Assembly: GCA_002709305.1 (NCBI GenBank) | Contig: PAQM01000018.1 | Location: forward strand, 1-32,838 | Length of the DNA: 32,838 bases | Source of the DNA: Crocinitomicaceae bacterium | GTDB taxonomy: Bacteria; Bacteroidota; Bacteroidia; Flavobacteriales_D; Crocinitomicaceae | Direction of reading: 5' to 3' | Shown: positions 26,778 to 32,838 of the stretch, piece after piece | Position numbering within the stretch: the first letter of the stretch is position 1 | How the letters are laid out: every line of letters begins with the position of its first letter | Program-made: the position numbers and the translations under genes | Notes under the pieces: generated by a model | Database searches by the model: none | The model's input: the letters and a program-made list of their open reading frames with translations, nothing else | What the model was told of the DNA's origin: nothing

Positions 26778-27752
26778 ATGAATATTTTTTTGACATTTGA
26801 CTATGAGTTGTTTTTTGGTAAACACGTAGGCACGGTTTCTAAGTGTATGTTAGAGCCAACTGAAGAGCTGTTTAATATAGCTAAGGGATTAGATGTGTCA
26901 TATACTTTTTTTGTAGACGTAGGTTATTTGATTCAAGCTGAAAAATACCCTGAACTATCAAATGAGTTGAATATGGTTAAGAGTCAGATTTCAAAGATGT
27001 TAGATTTGGGTCATGACGTTCAGTTGCATATTCATCCACATTGGGAAAAAGCTAAATATCTAGGTGGTTTATGGAAAATGAATGTCATAAATTTTTATAA
27101 ATTATCTGATTTTAATAAAGAAGATCAATTAAGAATAGTTAAGACATATAAATTATATCTAGAAAAATTAATTGGAAGAAAGGTAACTACTTTTCGAGCT
27201 GGAGGTTCTTGTATTCAACCTTTTTCAGATCTATACAATATTTTTAAAGAAGTTGGATTAAAAAATGATTCTAGTGTATTTCATAATGGATATTTAGTTA
27301 CTAGTAATTATCGTTATGATTTTCGTAATGCCCCTTTAAAATCAAAATATAGATTTGAAATGGATGTATGCGAAGAAAATGAAGGTGGTTCATTCAATGA
27401 GTACCCAATTACTTCTTTAAGATATAATCCATCATTTTTTTGGAAACTATATATTCTAGGAAGATTATTTCCTAGTAAACATAAAATGGTTGGAGATGGA
27501 GAACATGTTAGTCAAGGTTTTCAGAAAATTTCATCTTTAACAAATCATACGACAGCTTATGTTTCTACAGATGGTTATTATGCTAAGAAACTATCTACAG
27601 GACTTAAAAAAGTTGAAAATTTAGGATTTAATGAAATGGTTGTAATTGGTCATCCAAAAGGCAATACAATCTATTCTATGAATAAACTAAGAGAATTTAT
27701 TTCTAATAATCATAACAAACATAAATTTACCTCGTTTTTTAAAGAGCTTTGA
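26778..27752 (+). CDS. Polysaccharide deacetylase (NodB-like) family protein
   Basis: About 324 residues. The metal-site motifs of the NodB fold are visible: TFDYELFFG near the N-terminus and HDVQLHIHPHW (His-x3-His type), followed by TFRAGGSCIQ. It probably removes acetyl groups from a sugar polymer or precursor. An ATG at 26754 would add eight hydrophobic residues; I chose the ATG at 26778 because NodB-type proteins in such clusters usually begin directly before the TFDxE strand. First gene of a plus-strand cluster; its TGA overlaps the TTG start of the next gene. Confidence 0.85.
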   Translation: MNIFLTFDYELFFGKHVGTVSKCMLEPTEELFNIAKGLDVSYTFFVDVGYLIQAEKYPELSNELNMVKSQISKMLDLGHDVQLHIHPHWEKAKYLGGLWKMNVINFYKLSDFNKEDQLRIVKTYKLYLEKLIGRKVTTFRAGGSCIQPFSDLYNIFKEVGLKNDSSVFHNGYLVTSNYRYDFRNAPLKSKYRFEMDVCEENEGGSFNEYPITSLRYNPSFFWKLYILGRLFPSKHKMVGDGEHVSQGFQKISSLTNHTTAYVSTDGYYAKKLSTGLKKVENLGFNEMVVIGHPKGNTIYSMNKLREFISNNHNKHKFTSFFKEL

Positions 27753-28636
27753 AAATAATTGAACGTTCGAATATTGATATAATAAAATGGAATAAATTAG
27801 TTGATATTACTCCAGATTCTAGTGTTTTTTCCTATTCATGGTATTTAGATTCTACCGCTCAAAATTGGTGTGTATTAGTAAATGAAGATTATTCAAAGGG
27901 CATTGCTCTCCCATATACTATTCATTTTGGTGTTAAAGTTTTACACACACCAATATTTGTAAGATATATAGAGTGGCTGGGAATAGAGGTTGATTTTAAA
28001 TCTATTGATGAAATCATTAGAAGTAATTTTAGTAATATTCATATTTCAATAAAACAACCTTTATTGGGAGATAATTATAAGTCTTGTACATTTCAAAAAA
28101 TACCTTTCAATACGGATCGAAATATATCTAAGCAAGCAAATCGTTCCTTAAAAAAAGCTATAAATAAGGATTTAAATATTGAAAAATCGATTAATTATTT
28201 TGGTGTTGAATCCATTATTAAATCAGAGTTAAAAGGAAAATTTAGTGGAATTAATAAATCTTCGATTAAGATATTATCTAATTTATTTAAACAAGCCCAA
28301 AATGAAAATAACATTTTGGTTTATGAGATAAAAGATTTCGGAGGAATAGTATGCGTAAATCATAATAATACTATTCTCTATTTAAAAGGTGCTTTGATAA
28401 ATTCTCATAAAAAAATGGGAGGGATGTATATGTGTATGGATAGAGCAATAAATGAAGCAATTAAAGAAGGTAAAACCTTTGATTTTGGTGGTTCTAAGAT
28501 TGATGGGGTTAAAAAATTTAACAACAATCTTGGGGGAAAGGATTTTACTTATTTTGAATATACTTTCGATAATACACCGATTTGGTTTAAATTAGCACGC
28601 TCAATTAATCGTAAATGGATCAAAAAGTTATTTTAA
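27749..28636 (+). CDS. FemAB/GNAT-like acyltransferase (Acetyltransf_6 type), TTG start
   Basis: 295 residues. The N-terminal half is divergent. The C-terminal half has the pattern MGGMYMCMDRAINEAIKEGK, FDFGGSKIDGVKKFNNNLGG, typical of FemAB-like GNAT proteins that attach amino-acid or acyl groups to glycan or lipid precursors. The start must be TTG (27749), overlapping the deacetylase stop as TTGA; the next in-frame ATG is more than 220 codons in. The gene overlaps the following dehydrogenase gene by 22 bases. Donor and acceptor are unknown. Confidence 0.78.
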   Translation: MKIIERSNIDIIKWNKLVDITPDSSVFSYSWYLDSTAQNWCVLVNEDYSKGIALPYTIHFGVKVLHTPIFVRYIEWLGIEVDFKSIDEIIRSNFSNIHISIKQPLLGDNYKSCTFQKIPFNTDRNISKQANRSLKKAINKDLNIEKSINYFGVESIIKSELKGKFSGINKSSIKILSNLFKQAQNENNILVYEIKDFGGIVCVNHNNTILYLKGALINSHKKMGGMYMCMDRAINEAIKEGKTFDFGGSKIDGVKKFNNNLGGKDFTYFEYTFDNTPIWFKLARSINRKWIKKLF

Positions 28637-29328
28637 TTACTGGTGCATCTGGTGGAATAGGAGGATCTATATCCACATTATTTTCTAATGAAAATGTAAA
28701 ATTGGCATTACATTATAATTCAAATAAAGTTCAATTAGATGAATCTGATGATATAGCACATTTTAAAGCTGATTTAACCCATGAAAAAGAGGTCGTGAGA
28801 TTGATTGACTCAGTTTTGGAAAGGTTTGGGAGAATTGATGTTTTAATTAATAATGCTGGAATTTCCAATAGCGCTATTTCTTGGAAGACTGATGCATCTT
28901 TGTGGAGGAAAACAATGGCTATAAATTTAGATGCCCCATTTTTTTTATCAAAACACATTATTCCACACTTTAGATCTCGAAGTACAGGTAATATTATCAA
29001 TGTTACCTCTATTGTTGCGCAAACTGGATTCGTTGGGACAGCTGCTTATAGTGCTTCTAAGTCAGGGTTGATAGGTTTAACTAAAACATTATCTAAAGAG
29101 TTAATTAGCTATGGTATAACTGTAAATGCTCTGGCCTTAGGGTATTTTAATGTAGGTATGATTGAAGATGTTCCGGATGCTTTAAAAGAAAAAATTATTG
29201 AATCTATTCCAGCAGATAGTTTAGGTAATCCTGAAACTGTTTTCAAAACAATTCAATGGCTTATATCAAAAGAAGCGAATTATGTTACCGGCCAAACTAT
29301 AAACCTTAACGGAGGTCTTTATTCGTAG
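28615..29328 (+). CDS. Short-chain dehydrogenase/reductase (FabG-like)
   Basis: 237 residues of the classical SDR family: nucleotide-binding TGASGGIGGS, NNAG at about residues 81-84, catalytic Ser in NVTSIVAQTG, Tyr-x3-Lys in AAYSASKSG, and a C-terminal TGQTINLNGG. It is probably an NAD(P)-dependent ketoreductase. FabG-like resemblance is general; the position in a glycan cluster suggests a sugar or acyl-chain ketone as substrate. The ATG lies inside the preceding gene. Confidence 0.9.
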   Translation: MDQKVILITGASGGIGGSISTLFSNENVKLALHYNSNKVQLDESDDIAHFKADLTHEKEVVRLIDSVLERFGRIDVLINNAGISNSAISWKTDASLWRKTMAINLDAPFFLSKHIIPHFRSRSTGNIINVTSIVAQTGFVGTAAYSASKSGLIGLTKTLSKELISYGITVNALALGYFNVGMIEDVPDALKEKIIESIPADSLGNPETVFKTIQWLISKEANYVTGQTINLNGGLYS

Positions 29329-29359
29329 TATTGATAGTAATTTGTATCTTGTATCCTGT

Positions 29360-31237
29360 ATGATTTTATCTAATTTATCTCTTCCACGTTGGGTTATTAT
29401 AGCTTTAGACCTATTATTATCTCTTTTAGCCCTTTTATTTGCTTATATAATACGTTTTGATTTAAAGGCAGATGAAACATTGATTCGTGAAGAGTGGAAT
29501 ATACTATCAAAATCTATTGCTTTATATATTATAGTGAAGTTTATAGTATTTTATTTTTTTAGAATTCATAAAGGTTTAATACGTCATACTTCCACTGAAG
29601 ATTTAAGGAGGATTGTTTTAGCATCATTTGTATCATCAATAACTTTTGCAATTTTTGGATTTATAAGAGCTAATTTTTTCGATGGATATTTTTTATTTCC
29701 AACATCTGTATTGTTAATCGAATTTTTGGCTTCAGTCCTATTGTTATTAGGATCTAGGTTTGCTGTTAAGTTGATTTATATCGAATCTATCAAGAGTAAA
29801 GAAATTGAAGATAGAGTTCTTATCTATGGTGCAGGTATCAGTGGTTTAATTACTAAAAGAACAATTGAAAAAGATATTTTAAGTAAACAAAAAATAATTG
29901 GTTTTATTGATGATAGTAAAAAATTATCTGGAAATCGTTTAGAAGGATTAAATATTTATAATACTTCTCGATTAGAATCTTTAATCAAGGAGGAAGGTGT
30001 TAGCTTATTAATTATTGCTATTCAGAATCCAGATAATTATAATAAAAAGAAAGTTGTTGAAGTTTGTTTAGCAAATAATGTTGATATCCAAAAGGTTCCA
30101 AGTCCTAAGAGTTGGATTAATGGTGAGTTTTCTTCAAAACAAATTGCAAAAATTAAAATTGATGATCTTCTAGGAAGAAAACCCATTCATTTAGATGAAA
30201 AAAATATAAAAAATGAATTAGCAGGTGAAGTTATTCTTGTAACAGGTGCTGCAGGTTCTATTGGTAGTGGACTAGTATATCAGATTGCAAAGTATAAACC
30301 ATTAAAGTTGATTTTACTAGACCAAGCAGAGTCACCTTTATATGAATTACAAAATCAATTAATCACTGAGTTTAGTGATTTAAATTTTGAAATAGTAATA
30401 GGAGATATCAGAAGTTTTGATCGTATGAAAAATTTATTTACTTCATTTAAACCTAAATATGTTTTTCATGCTGCAGCTTATAAACACGTTCCACTAATGG
30501 AGGATAATCCGTCAGAAGCTTTATTGACAAATATCCGTGGCACTAAAAATTTGGTTGATTTAGCTATTGATAATATCGTACATAAATTTGTAATGATTAG
30601 TACGGATAAGGCGGTTAATCCAACAAACGTTATGGGCGCTTCAAAGCGTATTGCAGAAATTTATGCACAATCATCGAATTCAAAAGGAAACACAAAATTC
30701 GTTACCACCCGTTTTGGTAATGTTTTAGGTTCTAATGGTTCAGTGATACCTTTATTTAAACGTCAAATTGAACAGGGAGGACCAATTACAGTTACAGATG
30801 ATCGCGTTACACGTTTCTTTATGACTATTCCAGAAGCATGTCAATTAGTTCTTGAAGCCGGAACGATGGGTAAAGGTGGAGAAATTTTTGTTTTTGATAT
30901 GGGAGAGTCAATAAAAATTATTGATTTAGCTAAAAAAATGATTAAGCTAAGTGGGCTTGAATTAGATAAAGACATTCAAATTAAAATTACAGGTTTAAGA
31001 CCAGGAGAGAAGCTATATGAAGAAATACTGTCGGATAAAGAGAATATATTGAAAACTCATCATCCTCAAATTTATAAAGCTAAAATAAGTGAAGAACCAG
31101 CTGAACAAATAAAAAATATTAATGAGTTAATTAATCTTTTTGGTACTCAAAATAATGAACAGATTGTATTACAAATGAAACAAATTGTTCCAGAATTTAT
31201 TAGTAATAATTCAACTTATGAAAAGTTAGATCAATGA
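29360..31237 (+). CDS. Membrane UDP-sugar 4,6-dehydratase (WbpM/PglF/CapD family)
   Basis: About 625 residues. Four hydrophobic segments occupy about residues 5-150, then a first Rossmann-like domain (about 150-270, VLIYGAGISG), then an SDR domain starting near residue 294 (VTGAAGSIGSGLV). The catalytic region reads MISTDKAVNPTNVMGASKR: Ser414-Thr-Asp416-Lys417 and Met425 in place of the usual Tyr with Lys429, characteristic of the large C6-dehydratases acting on UDP-GlcNAc. It makes a 4-keto-6-deoxy sugar nucleotide, the entry to bacillosamine-type or fucosamine-type sugars. An upstream TTG (29342) is in frame; I chose the ATG at 29360. The stop overlaps the thioesterase start as ATGA. Confidence 0.92.
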   Translation: MILSNLSLPRWVIIALDLLLSLLALLFAYIIRFDLKADETLIREEWNILSKSIALYIIVKFIVFYFFRIHKGLIRHTSTEDLRRIVLASFVSSITFAIFGFIRANFFDGYFLFPTSVLLIEFLASVLLLLGSRFAVKLIYIESIKSKEIEDRVLIYGAGISGLITKRTIEKDILSKQKIIGFIDDSKKLSGNRLEGLNIYNTSRLESLIKEEGVSLLIIAIQNPDNYNKKKVVEVCLANNVDIQKVPSPKSWINGEFSSKQIAKIKIDDLLGRKPIHLDEKNIKNELAGEVILVTGAAGSIGSGLVYQIAKYKPLKLILLDQAESPLYELQNQLITEFSDLNFEIVIGDIRSFDRMKNLFTSFKPKYVFHAAAYKHVPLMEDNPSEALLTNIRGTKNLVDLAIDNIVHKFVMISTDKAVNPTNVMGASKRIAEIYAQSSNSKGNTKFVTTRFGNVLGSNGSVIPLFKRQIEQGGPITVTDDRVTRFFMTIPEACQLVLEAGTMGKGGEIFVFDMGESIKIIDLAKKMIKLSGLELDKDIQIKITGLRPGEKLYEEILSDKENILKTHHPQIYKAKISEEPAEQIKNINELINLFGTQNNEQIVLQMKQIVPEFISNNSTYEKLDQ

Positions 31238-31629
31238 AAATAGAACCAGCAAAAATTCAAGTCAGGTTTTCTGATATAGATATTATGGGGCATGTAAATA
31301 ATGCAGTTTATTTGAGTTATTTTGAAAATGCAAGAATGCATTATTTAAAATCTATGGTAGGATCAGATTGGGATTGGAATACAAATGGTATTATTTTATT
31401 AAAGAATGAAATTGAATATATAAAACCAGTCCACTTGTATGATAGTGTCGAGATACAGGTGTTAGTTAAATCTATTGGTAATAAGAGTTTTACACTAGAA
31501 CATCTTCTTACTGTAAATGATGTTTTGTGTTGTAAATGTTCTTCTGTTCTTGTTGGATACAACAATAAAAGCAAAAAGTCGACTGTGATTAATCCAGTTA
31601 TGCGATCCTATTTAGAAAAATTACATTGA
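31234..31629 (+). CDS. Hotdog-fold acyl-CoA thioesterase (YbgC/4HBT family)
   Basis: 131 residues with the 4HBT signature RFSDIDIMGHVNNAVYLSYF, including the likely catalytic Asp16, and a later EYIKPVHLYDSVEIQV segment. It hydrolyses an acyl-CoA or related thioester; the substrate is unknown. It overlaps the dehydratase stop by four bases (ATGA) and ends the plus-strand cluster. Its presence may be incidental or may point to an acyl group in the pathway. Confidence 0.9.
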   Translation: MKIEPAKIQVRFSDIDIMGHVNNAVYLSYFENARMHYLKSMVGSDWDWNTNGIILLKNEIEYIKPVHLYDSVEIQVLVKSIGNKSFTLEHLLTVNDVLCCKCSSVLVGYNNKSKKSTVINPVMRSYLEKLH

Positions 31630-31650
31630 AAGGTATAAAATCTTGATTCT

Positions 31651-31896
31651 TTATTTTGTAAAGTCTTTAATAAGACCTAACTCTTGTGCCTTGGAAGTTT
31701 TGTTTTTAAAGAAGCCTAATTCATTAAATTGTACTTTTATAACATCTCCTGTTCTAGTGTTAATAATAACAGGTGTTTCATGTTTACCGTTGTTATAGGC
31801 ATTGAATTCAAATTTACCATTATTACTACTTAAGTATATAGCAAAACCTATTACTATTGATGAAGCAAATATGCTTATGGCGTATATTAATTTCAT
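31651..31896 (-). CDS. Small membrane-anchored protein of unknown function
   Basis: 81 residues, not recognised. The N-terminus (about 1-23, LIYAISIFASSIVIGFAIYL) is a membrane helix or uncleaved signal; the rest is a soluble segment with TPVIINTRTGDVIKVQF and a Lys-rich tail. It is the last gene of a run of small minus-strand genes and convergent with the thioesterase gene. Confidence 0.65.
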   Translation of the reverse strand: MKLIYAISIFASSIVIGFAIYLSSNNGKFEFNAYNNGKHETPVIINTRTGDVIKVQFNELGFFKNKTSKAQELGLIKDFTK

Positions 31897-31922
31897 TTTA
31901 ATTTATTTATATAAAGTTAAAA

Positions 31923-32096
31923 TTAAGAAACATTAATTATTTTTTTTAGAATAAACATAAGTCCAATAAATATAATTGGCGAAATAATTGAAGTAAATAG
32001 ATCTTCTGTTTTTTCGAATACTATAATACTAAAACCAATGCTTCCAGCAAATGTTATGGTAAAAAATACTTTTTGAAATAGATCTGTTTTTTTCAT
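31923..32096 (-). CDS. 57-residue two-helix membrane protein
   Basis: The frame starts MKKTDLFQKVFFTITFAG and ends KKIINVS before TAA at 31923-31925. It contains two hydrophobic stretches (about 10-27 and 37-51) separated by a charged loop (EKTEDLF). It starts 7 bases after the stop of the Cys-tail gene, which supports it being a real gene. No family recognised. Confidence 0.6.
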   Translation of the reverse strand: MKKTDLFQKVFFTITFAGSIGFSIIVFEKTEDLFTSIISPIIFIGLMFILKKIINVS

Positions 32097-32103
32097 TTTT
32101 TAA

Positions 32104-32316
32104 TCAACAACAACTGCAACTTTTTTGACCGGATTGATTTTGAGACTTTATAATTTTACAAGAATACATAGGGTACTTGGCAAGAAACATTTCTGTTAAA
32201 ATTACATCAGAAATGGTATTGTCACCTCCAAATTTATTTCTTAAGGCAAAAGCAAACTCTTCTACAGTATATAGTTTATCTTCTAATCCTAGTGGGTTTG
32301 TGTTTTCTTGTGGCAT
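32104..32316 (-). CDS. Small protein with Cys-rich C-terminus
   Basis: 70 residues, not recognised. The N-terminal part is soluble and slightly acidic (TVEEFAFALRNKFGGDNTISD). Cys53 and a terminal SCSCC (Cys67, 69, 70) could bind metal, form disulfides or be modified. The Cys cluster lies at the very end of the protein. It sits between a terminator and the 57-residue membrane protein gene on the same strand. Confidence 0.6.
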   Translation of the reverse strand: MPQENTNPLGLEDKLYTVEEFAFALRNKFGGDNTISDVILTEMFLAKYPMYSCKIIKSQNQSGQKSCSCC

Positions 32317-32364
32317 AATATGGATTTTATTTTCAGCTAAACTAATAATTATTTTTGAGGGAAT

Positions 32365-32391
32365 AAAAAGCCCTCCGATTGGAAGGCTTTA
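32365..32391 (-). terminator. Intrinsic terminator of the gene at the right edge
   Basis: On the minus strand the stop codon at 32397-32399 is followed within about 10 bases by AAAGCCTTCC-AATC-GGAGGGCTTT and further T residues. The stem is ten base pairs with one G-T pair. It separates the right-edge gene from the small-gene run. Confidence 0.85.
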
Positions 32392-32396
32392 GTATT

Positions 32397-32838
32397 TTAA
32401 TCAAAGAAAAAATCCATAATAGCATCGCCAAAATCACCAAATAATCCCTCAATAAACCCAATAATTCTTGAAATCAAAATAATAATAATAGCTAGCCCAA
32501 GTAGCATGAAAAGACCACCAAAAACTATTGATAAAACACTCCAAACAGTATTTTTATTTTTTTCTCTTTTATTTTTAATAACAGATATTATTCCTATTAT
32601 AAATCCAGCTAAGCTAAAACCAAAAGAGAAGAAAAAAAGAATTGGACCATTTAATAATGGTGAAGCAAGAAGTAAGATTATTCCAAGAATGCAAAGAATA
32701 AAAGCAACAATACCTTCTCTGTCAGTTTTTAAACCTTTTTTAAGATCTCTTTTTTTAATTTTCTTTAAAGCCTTTGTATCTTTTTTTATTTCGTCATTTA
32801 TTAAACTAGGAGAATTATATTCTACTTCAATGTTTATA
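32397..32838 (-). CDS. Multi-helix membrane protein, partial (5' end outside window)
   Basis: 146 residues are visible, open to the right edge. A charged cytoplasmic stretch (KKIKKRDLKKGLKTDREG) is followed by about three hydrophobic segments (IVAFILCILGIILLLASPLL; FFFSFGFSLAGFIIGIISV; VLSIVFGGLFMLLGLAIIIIL) and a short acidic, Phe-rich tail (AIMDFFFD). The pattern of two glycine-rich helices split by a KNKREKNKN loop resembles DUF4190-like proteins, but I cannot confirm a family. Confidence 0.75.
   Translation of the reverse strand, partial: INIEVEYNSPSLINDEIKKDTKALKKIKKRDLKKGLKTDREGIVAFILCILGIILLLASPLLNGPILFFFSFGFSLAGFIIGIISVIKNKREKNKNTVWSVLSIVFGGLFMLLGLAIIIILISRIIGFIEGLFGDFGDAIMDFFFD

Overview
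The window is AT-rich and reads as a chromosomal segment of a Bacteroidota bacterium, most likely order Flavobacteriales. The lineage rests on several things. There is a type IX secretion (T9SS) C-terminal sorting domain and giant surface proteins built from Bacteroidota-type repeats. A TonB-dependent receptor is paired with a DUF4249 lipoprotein. A recF/DUF721 gene pair lies divergent from a TPR-ribH run. There is a long-form IspH and a DUF2795-type small protein, and gene starts generally lack Shine-Dalgarno sequences. A family-level placement (for example near Crocinitomicaceae) is only a guess from the style of the surface repeats.

Layout. Positions 1-8993 (minus strand) hold two very large exported proteins. 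The first runs off the left edge: it is open from its start at 5096 to base 1, at least 1,698 codons, with lamin-tail-like domains, fibronectin III domains, about ten Cys-rich short repeats and two cupredoxin domains inserted inside repeat units. The second (5361-8993) is complete: signal peptide, two leucine-rich modules, a fibronectin III domain, seven 90-105-residue repeats and a T9SS sorting domain, followed by a clear intrinsic terminator. The same long repeat reappears where the first protein leaves the window. Next is an exported TlpA-like thioredoxin (9133-10662).

Positions 10806-18151 (minus strand) are a compact housekeeping and signalling run: TPR membrane protein, ribH, glmM-like phosphohexomutase, ispH, a receiver/class III cyclase/HD fusion, a PduO-type cobalamin adenosyltransferase, the DUF2795 protein and miaA. 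Several junctions overlap or nearly touch (TAATG at ribH/glmM and at cyclase/adenosyltransferase). miaA is intact but has no ATG, GTG or TTG ahead of its P-loop. Divergently on the plus strand are recF and a DUF721/DciA-like gene (18239-19679).

Positions 19706-22832 (minus) are the TonB receptor/DUF4249 uptake pair. Positions 23039-26688 mix an O-methyltransferase, a TauE/SafE transporter, threonine aldolase (with a ten-G tract in its coding sequence), an unrecognised lipoprotein and a CYTH protein.

Positions 26778-31629 (plus) form a tightly overlapped five-gene cluster: polysaccharide deacetylase, FemAB/GNAT-like transferase, short-chain dehydrogenase, membrane UDP-sugar 4,6-dehydratase and hotdog thioesterase. 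This suggests synthesis or modification of a surface glycan or glycolipid. The right end (31651-32838, minus) has four small proteins, three with membrane segments and one with a Cys-rich tail, plus a second intrinsic terminator.

No tRNA, rRNA, CRISPR array, insertion sequence or phage gene was recognised. Apart from the sequence inside genes, no gap exceeds about 300 bases. The most unusual items are the nested cupredoxins, the miaA start, the cyclase-HD fusion with a degraded receiver, and the poly-G tract.
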